A DNA stretch of 15,995 nt from Acetobacteraceae bacterium. GTDB taxonomy: Bacteria; Pseudomonadota; Alphaproteobacteria; Acetobacterales; Acetobacteraceae. The stretch covers positions 1 to 15,995 of the forward strand of contig CANFIE010000040.1 in assembly GCA_947446625.1 (NCBI GenBank), in the 5' to 3' direction. This document shows positions 5,878 to 13,300 of this stretch, piece by piece (position 1 is the first letter of the stretch; every line of letters begins with the position of its first letter). The notes under the pieces were generated by a model. The model worked only from the letters and a program-made list of their open reading frames with translations. It did no database searches and was not told the DNA's origin. The translations under genes and the position numbers were made by a program.

Positions 5878-7854
5878 ATGGCCATCCGCGCGCCCTACCG
5901 CATTCTGTTGAACCTGCTGCTCGACAGCATCCTCGCCGCCCTGGCGGTGCCCCTGGCGCTGCTGCTGGCCGCCCCGGGCGCCTGGCCCGCCACCGGCCTG
6001 TGGTGGCTGGCGGCACTGCCCGGCGCCGTGGCCGCGCTGCTCGCCGCCGGGCTGCCGCTGCGCCTGTCGCAGCAATATCTCCGCTTCGCCGGCCTGCCAG
6101 ACCTGTTGGCCATTGCCGGTGCCTCGGCCGGCGCCGCGCTGCTGTTTGCCACGCTGCAACAGGCAGTGGGCGCCTGGGCCTCGCCCAACCCCGCCTTCCC
6201 GGCCATCCATGCCCTGGTGCTGGCGGCGCTGCTCGGCGGCCTGCGCGTGCTCGGCCGGCTGCGCCACGCCCGCCGCGGGCCGGAGCCCGAAGTGGCCCCG
6301 CAACCCGTGCTGCTGGTGGGTGCCGGAGACGGCGCCGACCTCTTCATCCGCGCCCTCACGGGTGAACGCTCGCCGATCTATCGCGTCATGGGCATCCTCT
6401 CCCTGCGCTCGCGCCAGGCTGGCCGCCGCATCCATGGCGCCCCCATCCTCGGCACGGTGGACGAAGCCGGCGCCGTGCTGGAACGCCTGCGCGCCGAAGG
6501 CCGCCTGCCCGCGCTCATCGTGGTGGCCGACGCCCAGGTGCCCGGCAGCGCGCTGGAAGGCCTGCTCGACGCCGCCGACCGCCACGGCGTGCCGCTGCGC
6601 CGCGTGCCTCGCCTGACCACGCTGGACCCACCCCGCCGCCGCGCCGACCGGCTGGAAGGCGCCGAAACCCCGCGCCTGCAACTCCGCCCCGTGGTGATCG
6701 AGGAATTGCTCGACCGCCCGCAGGTCCCGCTGGACCGCGAAGGCATGGCCCGGCTCATCCAGGGCCGCCGCGTGCTGGTCACGGGTGCCGGCGGCACCAT
6801 CGGCGGCGAACTCGCGCGTCAGGTTGCCGCACTCGGCCCGGCCCAGCTCACCCTGCTCGACCACGGCGAATACGCGCTCTACGAAATCGACCTGGAGCTG
6901 CGCGAACGCCATGGCGACGTCATCCGCCGCGCCGTGCTGGCCGATGTGCGCGACGAAGCCCGCATCCGCCAACTGTTCCAGGAACAACGCCCGGAACTGG
7001 TCTTTCACGCCGCCGCGCTGAAGCACGTGCCCATGGTGGAAAACGACCCGCTGGAGGGCCTGCAAACCAATGCGCTCGGCACCCGCGTGGTGGCCGACGC
7101 CGCCCGCGAAGTCGGCTGCCGCGCCATGGTGTTCATCAGTACCGACAAGGCGGTGAACCCCACTTCGGTCATGGGCGCCAGCAAGCGGCTGGCCGAAATG
7201 TACTGCCAAAGCCTGGACGTGCTGGCCCGCGCCGCCGGCCGCGACGGCGCCCGCCCCAACGGCAGCGGCATGCGCTGCGTCACCGTGCGCTTCGGCAATG
7301 TGCTGGGCAGCACCGGCAGCGTGGTGCCGCTGTTCCGCCGCCAGCTGGAACGCGGCGGCCCGCTCACCGTCACCCACCCCGACATGCGCCGCTACTTCAT
7401 GACCGTGCGTGAAGCCGTGGGCCTGGTGCTGCAAGCCAGCGTCATCGGCGCCGAGGACCGCGCCGACCAGCCGCCGGAACTCTCCGAAGGCGGCATCTTC
7501 GTGCTGGATATGGGCAAGCCGGTGAAGATCGTGGACCTCGCCCGCCGCATGATCCGGCTGGCCGGGCTGCGCCCGGATGAGGACGTGGAAATCCGCTTCA
7601 CCGGCCTGCGCCCGGGCGAAAAGCTGTTTGAGGAAATGTTCCACGGCCAGGAACCGCCCCGCCCCACGGCCTTCGAGGGGCTGCTGGTGGCCACGCCGCG
7701 CACCGCCGACGCCGCCCTGGTGGGCCGCGCCATCGACGAAGTGGCCGCCGCCTGCCGTGGCGGCAACCCCCGCGCCGCTCTGGCGCAGCTCTCGCGGTTG
7801 GTGCCGGAATTCGACCACAACGCCGACGCGGTGGTGGGCAAGACCGCGCCTTAG
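5878..7854 (+). CDS. Membrane-anchored nucleotide-sugar 4,6-dehydratase, CapD/PglF/WbpM-like
   Basis: The 658-residue length fits the long PglF/WbpM class. These inner-membrane enzymes convert UDP-GlcNAc to UDP-4-keto-6-deoxy-HexNAc with bound NAD. The N-terminus has about four hydrophobic segments (residues ~8-30, 40-60, 75-98, 108-125). A first nucleotide-binding fold follows at PVLLVGAGDGADLFI (about 143-157). The catalytic SDR domain starts at LVTGAGGTIGGELARQ (GxxGxxG at G303, G306, G309). FHAAALKHVPMVE and FISTDKAVNPTSVMGASKR (about 419-437) are diagnostic; Met432 occupies the usual SDR Tyr position and Lys436 is kept, as in PglF/WbpM. FTGLRPGEKLFEEMF is also conserved. No clear Shine-Dalgarno precedes the ATG. 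The likely partner is the EpsN/PglE-like aminotransferase at 961. Confidence 0.9.
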   Translation: MAIRAPYRILLNLLLDSILAALAVPLALLLAAPGAWPATGLWWLAALPGAVAALLAAGLPLRLSQQYLRFAGLPDLLAIAGASAGAALLFATLQQAVGAWASPNPAFPAIHALVLAALLGGLRVLGRLRHARRGPEPEVAPQPVLLVGAGDGADLFIRALTGERSPIYRVMGILSLRSRQAGRRIHGAPILGTVDEAGAVLERLRAEGRLPALIVVADAQVPGSALEGLLDAADRHGVPLRRVPRLTTLDPPRRRADRLEGAETPRLQLRPVVIEELLDRPQVPLDREGMARLIQGRRVLVTGAGGTIGGELARQVAALGPAQLTLLDHGEYALYEIDLELRERHGDVIRRAVLADVRDEARIRQLFQEQRPELVFHAAALKHVPMVENDPLEGLQTNALGTRVVADAAREVGCRAMVFISTDKAVNPTSVMGASKRLAEMYCQSLDVLARAAGRDGARPNGSGMRCVTVRFGNVLGSTGSVVPLFRRQLERGGPLTVTHPDMRRYFMTVREAVGLVLQASVIGAEDRADQPPELSEGGIFVLDMGKPVKIVDLARRMIRLAGLRPDEDVEIRFTGLRPGEKLFEEMFHGQEPPRPTAFEGLLVATPRTADAALVGRAIDEVAAACRGGNPRAALAQLSRLVPEFDHNADAVVGKTAP

Positions 7855-8247
7855 GGGAGACAGGAATACAGGAATATTTTCCTTGATTCCCTACATCCCC
7901 ATCCCCTAGGCTCCGCCCTTTTGGTCAGGAGCCAGCCGCTGCCCAACCTTGCCTCTTTCGCCGGCCCAACCCCCAGCCACCCCCCGCCCCGGGCTATTTG
8001 TCCGAAAGCCGCAGCGCCGCCCTTCCGGCCCCGGCAACCGACTCCTGAAATAATATCGCGTGCTCCGACTCCCGCATCGGTTGGTCCGCAAAACCCACCG
8101 CCGCCTGCCCCGCCCCTGCCAATTTGTCCGAAACCCGCAGTCCCACCCCACCCACAAAATTGCCGCGTTGCAGCATGAAACCAGCAGTGACTTTCCCACC
8201 CGCCCCGGCCCGCGTATTCCTGGGCGTGACATTGTCGTGAGCACCCC
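7855..8247. other. 393-base gap with repeated motifs, no convincing gene
   Basis: No frame here looks like a real protein: the open + strand frame is short, proline-rich and lacks a Shine-Dalgarno, and the minus frames run into the aminotransferase. The 5' end carries an 8-base tandem duplication (ACAGGAAT twice, 7860-7875) and an AT-rich patch through about 7890. The middle is C-rich on the + strand and holds a 19-base repeated motif, described separately. The last 80 bases should include the promoter and leader of the WbpE-like gene, but no clear -35/-10 pair is seen. Confidence 0.5.
7996..8140. repeat. Direct repeat of a 19-base motif, with traces of a 42-base period
   Basis: ATTTGTCCGAAAGCCGCAG at 7996-8014 recurs at 8122-8140 with one difference (C for the G after AAA). 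The offset is 126 bases, three times 42. A weaker relative, TTGGTCCGCAAAACCCACCG at 8081-8100, lies exactly in register 42 bases before the second copy, and a very degenerate TCC(T)GAAA at about 8043-8050 falls near the remaining register position. The layout suggests an old, decayed 42-base tandem repeat, or repeated binding sites on a common spacing. Confidence 0.45.
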
Positions 8248-9396
8248 ATGACCACCGCCCAAAAGCCCATCGCCTTCTTCGACATGAAGGCACAGCAGAA
8301 CCTGATCCGCGCCGATATCGACCGCCGCATCGCCACGGTGCTGGATTCAGGCCGCTTCGTCATGGGGCCAGAGGTTGAGGAGCTGGAGCAGAAGCTGGCC
8401 GCCTATACCGGCGCCGCCCATTGCATCGGCGTTTCCTCAGGCACCGATGCCCTGCAGATCGCCATGATGGCCGAGGATATCGGCCCGGGTGACGCGGTAT
8501 TCCTGCCCGCCTTCACCTATACCGCCACGGCGGAAGTGCCCCTGGTGCTCGGCGCCACCCCGGTTTTCGTGGATGTGGAGGAAAGCACCTTCAACATCGA
8601 CCTGGCCGACCTCAAGCGCCGCGTGGCCGCCGTGCGGAAGGAGGGCAAGCTGCGCCCCCGCGCCGTGGTGGGGGTGGACCTCTACGGCCGCGCCGCCGAC
8701 TGGCCCGCCATTCTGAAGCTGTGCGAAGACGAAAAAATGTTCGCGCTGGATGACGCCGCCCAGGCCTTTGGTGGTGCGCTGGGCAATAAGCGGCTGGGCG
8801 CCTGGGCGCATGCCACGGCGTGCAGCTTCTACCCCACCAAGACGCTGGGCTGTTACGGTGATGGCGGCGCCATCCTGACCGACGACGCCGACCGCGCCGA
8901 GCTGTATCGCAGCCTGCGCCAGCACGGTGAAGGCAAGTCTCGCTACGAGGTGCTGCGTACCGGCATGAATGGCCGGCTCGACAGCATGCAGGCCGCCGTG
9001 CTGCTGGCCAAGCTGCCGCTGCTGGAAGGCGAGCTGGCCGCCCGCGACCGCGTGGCCCAGCGCTACGCCGCCAAGCTGGCCGGCGCGGTGAAAACCCCGG
9101 CCACCCTGCCCGACGGCGTGCATGCCTGGGGCATCTACTCGATATTGCTGGAAAGCGCCGCCGCCCGCGCCAAGGTGCAGGCCGCCATGCAAGCCCAGGA
9201 CGTGCCCAGCGCCATCTACTACCCGCGCCCGCTGCACAAGCAGCCGGCCTATGCCGCCGCCCATGCCCAGGCCGCCGCCGGCCCGCTGCCGGTCAGCGAG
9301 GATTTGTGCGAGCGCATCCTCTGCCTGCCCATGCACCCCTACCTGGATGATGCCCAGGTGGACCGCGTGGCCGCGGCGGTGCGCGCCGGGCTGTAG
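8248..9396 (+). CDS. PLP-dependent sugar aminotransferase, DegT/DnrJ/EryC1/StrS family, WbpE/WlbC-like
   Basis: The 382-residue protein resembles WbpE-type transaminases, which aminate C3 of UDP-2-acetamido-3-keto-glucuronate with glutamate as donor. It has FFDMKAQQNLI at the N-terminus, RFVMGPEVEELEQKLA (about 36-51), SSGTDALQIAMMA, PAFTYTATAE, the PLP-pyridine Asp in LDDAAQAFG (D169), and the lysine in SFYPTKTLGCYGDGGA (K198). MNGRLDSMQAAVLLAKL is also characteristic. The ATG is preceded only by a weak GTGAG. The usual partners, a UDP-GlcNAcA 3-dehydrogenase (WbpB) and an N-acetyltransferase (WbpD), are not in the window, so the product may instead be another 3- or 4-amino sugar. It belongs with the sugar cluster despite the 393-base gap. 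PLP family membership is certain; the substrate is tentative. Confidence 0.87.
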   Translation: MTTAQKPIAFFDMKAQQNLIRADIDRRIATVLDSGRFVMGPEVEELEQKLAAYTGAAHCIGVSSGTDALQIAMMAEDIGPGDAVFLPAFTYTATAEVPLVLGATPVFVDVEESTFNIDLADLKRRVAAVRKEGKLRPRAVVGVDLYGRAADWPAILKLCEDEKMFALDDAAQAFGGALGNKRLGAWAHATACSFYPTKTLGCYGDGGAILTDDADRAELYRSLRQHGEGKSRYEVLRTGMNGRLDSMQAAVLLAKLPLLEGELAARDRVAQRYAAKLAGAVKTPATLPDGVHAWGIYSILLESAAARAKVQAAMQAQDVPSAIYYPRPLHKQPAYAAAHAQAAAGPLPVSEDLCERILCLPMHPYLDDAQVDRVAAAVRAGL

Positions 9397-9410
9397 CGAA
9401 GTTGTTGCGC

Positions 9411-9457
9411 CCACCCCCTTGCTTGCGCTTGCATGGCGTTTGCAAGTCAGGGGGTGG
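9411..9457 (+). promoter_or_regulatory. Large hairpin enclosing the DUF1194 ribosome-binding site
   Basis: The 16-base arms 9411-9426 and 9442-9457 are complementary at all but two positions (CCACCCCC with GGGGGTGG outside, CTTGC with GCAAG inside; one of the two differences is G-U in RNA), with a 15-base loop. An alternative inner stem pairs CTTGCA (9428-9433) with TGCAAG (9441-9446). The 3' arm is the Shine-Dalgarno-like GGGGGTGG that ends 5 bases before the ATG at 9463. It begins 14 bases after the stop of the upstream aminotransferase gene, so it could end that transcript or limit translation of the next gene. No T-run follows. Confidence 0.45.
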
Positions 9458-9462
9458 TTGCC

Positions 9463-10173
9463 ATGCAGCGGCGCAGCCTATTGGCCGTGGCGGGTGCCAT
9501 GGCGCTCAACCCGGCCCAGGCCACCGAGCCGGTGGACGTGGCCCTGGTGCTGGCCGTGGATGTCTCGCGCTCCATCGACCCCGACGAGGCCCGGCTGCAA
9601 CGCGAGGGCTACCGCACGGCGGTGAGCGACCCCAAGGTGCTGGAAGCCATTCGCGGCGGCATGACCGGCGCCATCGGCCTGGCCTATGTGGAATGGGCGG
9701 GCGGCGAGTATCAGCGCCTGGTGCTGCCCTGGACGCGCATTGGCAGCCAGGTGGAGGCCGAGGCCTGGTCCACCAAGCTGGCCGAGGCGCCGCGCGCCTC
9801 GCTGTCCTGGACCTCGATCAGCGGGGCACTGAACTTCTCCCGCCGGGTCATGGCGGAAAGCCCCTTCGAGGCGACGCGCCGGGTTATCGATGTCTCGGGC
9901 GATGGCGTGAACAATTCCGGCCCGCCCTTGCCGGAAGCGCGGGATGCGGTGGTGGCCGAGGGCATTGTCATCAACGGCCTGCCCATCATCAACGACCGCC
10001 CGACCTTTGGCCGCATGCCGCCAGTGCCGCTGGACGAATACTTCCGCGACAGCGTCATCGGCGGCTCGGGCGCCTTCATGATCGTGGCCGAAAATTTCGA
10101 GAGTTTCGGCAATGCGGTGAAGCGCAAGCTGATCCGCGAGATCGCCGGGCTGCCGGGGCCGGTTTATGGCTAA
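9463..10173 (+). CDS. DUF1194 family protein, exported VWA-like domain
   Basis: The 236-residue product begins MQRRSLLAVAGAMAL and ends its leader at NPAQA, giving a cleavable signal of about 20 residues; the RRSLL pattern allows a Tat leader. The mature part resembles DUF1194, a von Willebrand factor A-like fold. It has VALVLAVDVSRSID with the MIDAS DxSxS motif (D33, S35, S37), the SWTSISGAL region that may supply the MIDAS threonine, and VIDVSGDGVNNSG. It is therefore expected in the periplasm, binding a divalent metal; no reaction is known for the family. This start was chosen over an in-frame ATG at 9433 because it begins directly at the signal peptide and has GGGGGTGG upstream. Its stop overlaps that of the convergent arsJ (CTAA). 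Confidence 0.82.
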   Translation: MQRRSLLAVAGAMALNPAQATEPVDVALVLAVDVSRSIDPDEARLQREGYRTAVSDPKVLEAIRGGMTGAIGLAYVEWAGGEYQRLVLPWTRIGSQVEAEAWSTKLAEAPRASLSWTSISGALNFSRRVMAESPFEATRRVIDVSGDGVNNSGPPLPEARDAVVAEGIVINGLPIINDRPTFGRMPPVPLDEYFRDSVIGGSGAFMIVAENFESFGNAVKRKLIREIAGLPGPVYG

Positions 10174-11366
10174 CCCCGTGTGACGGGCAGCGCCAGGGTG
10201 ATGAGCCAGCAGGCGGCGAGCATGAGCGCCGAGCCGGCCAAACACGCAAAAATGCCGCCCCAACCATAGAGCAGGCCGGAGAGCAGAATACCGCCGAAGC
10301 GGCCGGCGGCATTGGCGGCGTAGTAGAAGCCGACATCCTCGGCCGCCTTGGCGCTGCCGGCATAGGCCAGCACCAGGTAGGAATGCACCGAGGAATTCAC
10401 CGCGAAGGCGAAGCCAAACACGCCGAGGCCGAGCGTGACCACGAGGTCGGGCCGCGCCACCTCGGCGACCAGCGCCAGGGCCAGCGCCGCCGGCACCAGC
10501 GCCAGCAGCAGCGACCAAAGGCGGGCGGCGGGAACCTCGGTGGCGAGGCCATCGGCGCTGCGTTTTACCAGGGCGGGCGCGGCGGCCTGCACCAGGCCGT
10601 AGCCGATGGTCCAGAGCGCGAGGAAGCCGCCGACCATGGGGAAGGTCCAGCCCTGGGCGTAGAGGAAGACCGGCAGGCCGACGACGAACCAGACGTCTCG
10701 GGCGCCAAACAGCACCACCCGGGCGGCGGCGAGCAGGTTGACGCCGCGGCTTTTGCCGAAGAACTCCTTGATGGATTTCGAGGCCTTGGCCTTGCCCATC
10801 AGCGGCGGCAGGGCAAGCACCACACCGGCCAGCACCAGCCCCAGCGCCGCCGCCATGGCCCAAAGCGCGCCATGGAAGCCGAGGGTTTCCAGCAGCACGC
10901 CGCCAAGGAAGAAGCCGAAGCCCTTCATGGCGTTCTTGCTACCGGTGAACCAGGCGACCCAGCGGAAGAGTTGGCCGCTGGCCTCTCCGGCCGTGAGTTT
11001 GATGGCGGATTTGCTGGCTGTCTTCGTCAGGTCCTTCGCCACGCCGCAAATGCCCTGGGCGCCCACGGCCCAGGCGACGGAGAGGGCCTCGCTCCAGTCC
11101 GGCGCCATGGCCGAGAGCATGAGGAAGCCGAGGATTTGCGTGGCCAGCCCGACCGCCAGCATGCGGGCAATGCCGAAGCGCGTGGCCAGCCAGCCGCCGA
11201 TGAGGTTGGCGCCGATGCCGGCGGCCTCATACAGCAGGAACAGGAAGGCGAGGGTGAAGGGCGAATAGCCGAGCCGGAAGAAATGCAGCAGCACCAGCAT
11301 GCGCAGGGCGCCATCGGTCAGCGTGAAGCCCCAATAGGCGGCGGTGACGATGGCGTAGTTGCGCAT
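10170..11366 (-). CDS. arsJ: ArsJ, organoarsenical (1-arseno-3-phosphoglycerate) efflux MFS permease
   Basis: The 398-residue hydrophobic protein has about 11-12 membrane segments. It starts MRNYAIVTAAYWGFTLTDGA, as ArsJ proteins do, and contains QGICGVAKDLTKTASKSAIK (about 104-123) and AWFTGSKNAMKGFGFFLGG (about 138-156), stretches I associate with ArsJ. ArsJ exports 1-arseno-3-phosphoglycerate, made from arsenate by a dedicated GAPDH; the compound breaks down outside and releases arsenate. The GAPDH gene is immediately upstream, with 2 bases between its stop and the arsJ start, confirming the assignment. The arsJ stop overlaps the convergent DUF1194 stop (CTA of 10170-10172 against TAA of 10171-10173), leaving no room for a terminator outside coding sequence. 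Confidence 0.93.
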   Translation of the reverse strand: MRNYAIVTAAYWGFTLTDGALRMLVLLHFFRLGYSPFTLAFLFLLYEAAGIGANLIGGWLATRFGIARMLAVGLATQILGFLMLSAMAPDWSEALSVAWAVGAQGICGVAKDLTKTASKSAIKLTAGEASGQLFRWVAWFTGSKNAMKGFGFFLGGVLLETLGFHGALWAMAAALGLVLAGVVLALPPLMGKAKASKSIKEFFGKSRGVNLLAAARVVLFGARDVWFVVGLPVFLYAQGWTFPMVGGFLALWTIGYGLVQAAAPALVKRSADGLATEVPAARLWSLLLALVPAALALALVAEVARPDLVVTLGLGVFGFAFAVNSSVHSYLVLAYAGSAKAAEDVGFYYAANAAGRFGGILLSGLLYGWGGIFACLAGSALMLAACWLITLALPVTRG

Positions 11367-11368
11367 GG

Positions 11369-12412
11369 CTAGATGCCCACGGCCTGCAGGTGGCAGGCCA
11401 GGTCCACCATGCGGCAGGCGTAGCCCATCTCGTTGTCGTACCAGGCGTAGACCTTCAGCAAGGTGCCGTCGGTGACCATGGTGCTGAGCGCGTCGACGAT
11501 GCTGCTGCGGGTATCGCGGGCATAGTCGGCGGAGACCAGGGGGCGGTCCTCATAGCCCAATATGCCGGCGAGCGGGCCGGCGGCGGCGGCGCGGAACAGG
11601 GCGTTGACCTCCTCGGCACTGGTCGCGCGCTGCATCTCGAACACGCAGTCGGTGATGGAGGCGTTGAGCACCGGCACGCGCACGGCGTGGCCGTTCAGCT
11701 TGCCCTTCAGTTCCGGGTAGATCACCGCGATGGCGGTGGCGCTGCCGGTGGTGGTGGGTTGCAGGCTCATCATGGCGCTGCGGGCGCGGCGCAGGTCCTT
11801 GTGCGGGGCGTCGTGCACCACATTGGTGTTGGTGGGGTTGTGGATGGTGGTGATCTGGCCATGCCTGATGCCGATGACCTCGTGCACCACCTTGACCACC
11901 GGGGCGAGGCAATTGGTGGTGCAGGAAGCGGCGGTGACGATGGGGTGCAGGGCCGGGTTGTAGAGCTGTTCATTCACGCCGATGACGACGTTGAGCACGC
12001 CATCGACCTTCACCGGGGCGGCGACGATGACGCGCTTGGCGCCGCGCTTGAGGTGGCCTTGCAGCACTTCGGGCGTGAGGAATTTGCCGGTGCATTCCAG
12101 CACCACATCCACGCCGTGATCGCCCCAGGGGATGTCTGCGGGTGTGGCATGGGCGGAGAAGGAGAGGCGGCGGTCGCCGATATGGATGCTGTCGCCCTCC
12201 ACACCGAAGCGCGGGCCACGCCAACGGCCCTGCACGCTGTCGAATTCCAGCAGATGGGCACAGGCGGCGGCGCCGCCCTTGATTTCGTTGAGGTGGACAA
12301 CGTCGAGCCGGTTGCCGTGGCGCGGGTCATCCTGCTGCCGTTCGGCGGCGCCGAGGGCGGCGCGCAGGGCCAGGCGGCCAATGCGGCCCATGCCGCTGAT
12401 GCCAACGCGCAT
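11369..12412 (-). CDS. ArsJ-associated glyceraldehyde-3-phosphate dehydrogenase
   Basis: The 347-residue GAPDH would oxidise glyceraldehyde-3-phosphate with NAD and, using arsenate instead of phosphate, form 1-arseno-3-phosphoglycerate for export by ArsJ. The Rossmann start is MRVGISGMGRIGRLALR. The catalytic cysteine lies in ASCTTNCLAP (C164) and the catalytic histidine 27 residues later (H191), the usual distance. The substrate loop reads HNPTNTNVVHDAPHKDLRRA where housekeeping enzymes have HAYT-type sequence, which marks the arsenic-linked subfamily. The C-terminal WYDNEMGYACRMVDL is standard. It starts 1 base after the arsR-arsC stop and ends 2 bases before arsJ, so the three genes form one operon. 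An N-terminal insert (about residues 22-35, AERQQDDPRHGNR) is also seen. Confidence 0.93.
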   Translation of the reverse strand: MRVGISGMGRIGRLALRAALGAAERQQDDPRHGNRLDVVHLNEIKGGAAACAHLLEFDSVQGRWRGPRFGVEGDSIHIGDRRLSFSAHATPADIPWGDHGVDVVLECTGKFLTPEVLQGHLKRGAKRVIVAAPVKVDGVLNVVIGVNEQLYNPALHPIVTAASCTTNCLAPVVKVVHEVIGIRHGQITTIHNPTNTNVVHDAPHKDLRRARSAMMSLQPTTTGSATAIAVIYPELKGKLNGHAVRVPVLNASITDCVFEMQRATSAEEVNALFRAAAAGPLAGILGYEDRPLVSADYARDTRSSIVDALSTMVTDGTLLKVYAWYDNEMGYACRMVDLACHLQAVGI

Positions 12413-12413
12413 C

Positions 12414-13280
12414 TCAGCGCACCCCAGCCGATTGCAAGGATTGCAATGGACTGGCCAATTCGTCGATGCGGGCCTTCAGCGCCATGCGGTCCAGCGTGGT
12501 GAAGGGCAGGCTGGTGAAGATGCCGAGGCGCCGGCGCAGGGCGGCGTAGAGTTCGTTCAGCAGGGTGGCGCGCTCGGCCGGGTTGCCGGCGAACTTGGCG
12601 GGGTCCGGCAGCGGCCAGGCAGCGGTCATGCTGGTTTGGCCGAAATCGGGGCAGACCTGACCATTCAGCGTGTCGCAGAGGGCGATGACGAAATCCATCT
12701 GCGGCGCAGCCGGGCCGCTGAACACGTCCCAGGATTTCGAGCGCAGGCCGGAGACGTCGTGGCCCAACGTCTTCAGATGGGCCAGAACCTCTGGCAATGG
12801 GCCGGTGGTACTGGGCTCGGAGCCGGCCGAGAAGCCATGGAAGCGGCCGCCGCCGATATCCGTCAAAATGGCTTCCGCCATGATGGAGCGGGCGGAATTA
12901 TGCGTGCAGAGAAACAGCACGTTGAAGGTCGCGGGCATGGCCGTTGTTTCCCTGGATGGTTCGAAGAGCTGGTGCAGGTCGCCACAGCGGGCGGGGTTAC
13001 CGTCGCAACAGGCGTCAGCAAGGAAGGCGAGCAGCGCGCGCAGCTGGGCGACCTGGGCGGCGTAGATCAGGCTGCGGCCCTGACGCGTGGCGGCGATGAG
13101 GCCGACCTGATCCAGCGCCTTCAGGTGGAAGGACAGGGTGGAGGCCGGCACGCCGAGTTGGGCGGCCACATCGCCAGCCGCCATCCCAGTGGGGCCGGCA
13201 GCCAGCAGAGCGCGCAACAGAGCAAGCCGGGTGGGCTGGCCCAGGGCGGTCAGGGTGAGGGCGGCGGCTTCTAATTCCAT
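12414..13280 (-). CDS. ArsR-ArsC fusion: arsenic-responsive repressor joined to an LMW-phosphatase-type arsenate reductase
   Basis: The product has 288 residues. Residues 1-~105 form a winged-helix ArsR repressor (ALGQPTRLALLRALL; recognition helix VPASTLSFHLKAL, about 44-56). The cysteines CCDGNPARC (C91, C92, C99) lie near the domain end, resembling the C-terminal As(III) site of Acidithiobacillus-type ArsR. A short linker (FEPSRETTA) follows. Residues ~115-288 form an ArsC of the low-molecular-weight phosphatase fold, with P-loop FLCTHNSARS (CX5R, C125-R131), redox cysteines in LCDTLNGQVCPDFG (C202, C210) and PLPDPAKF. It would sense As(III), release the operator and reduce arsenate. The ATG has no Shine-Dalgarno and overlaps the operator; the frame is intact across the fusion. 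It is the first gene of arsRC-gap-arsJ. Confidence 0.9.
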   Translation of the reverse strand: MELEAAALTLTALGQPTRLALLRALLAAGPTGMAAGDVAAQLGVPASTLSFHLKALDQVGLIAATRQGRSLIYAAQVAQLRALLAFLADACCDGNPARCGDLHQLFEPSRETTAMPATFNVLFLCTHNSARSIMAEAILTDIGGGRFHGFSAGSEPSTTGPLPEVLAHLKTLGHDVSGLRSKSWDVFSGPAAPQMDFVIALCDTLNGQVCPDFGQTSMTAAWPLPDPAKFAGNPAERATLLNELYAALRRRLGIFTSLPFTTLDRMALKARIDELASPLQSLQSAGVR

Positions 13281-13300
13281 ATTTTCAGAATAATGGAATT
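13273..13300 (-). promoter_or_regulatory. Probable ArsR operator overlapping the start codon
   Basis: The perfect 8-base arms AATTCCAT (13273-13280) and ATGGAATT (13293-13300) flank a 12-base AT-rich spacer. This stands out as AT-rich in GC-rich DNA and lies directly at the start of the arsR-arsC gene; the start codon is within the arm at 13273-13280. On the minus strand the spacer contains TATTCT (13287-13292), a possible -10 hexamer that would place the transcript start at or next to the ATG; no good -35 is seen. Dimeric ArsR repressors bind such dyads, so autoregulation is expected but inferred. Confidence 0.65.

Noticed and set aside
5647..7818. 723-codon open frame antisense to the dehydratase
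   Set aside because: It is a typical GC-rich antisense shadow, rich in Ala/Gly/His/Gln with no recognisable domain, opposite a clear enzyme gene.
7921..8178. 85-codon proline-rich + strand ORF in the 393-base gap
   Set aside because: No ribosome site, no family, and its repeats are better described at DNA level; coding cannot be excluded but is not supported.
9402..11372. 656-codon + strand open frame across DUF1194 and arsJ
   Set aside because: It crosses two well supported genes, is low-complexity (Gly/Glu/Gln-rich) and shows no family motif.
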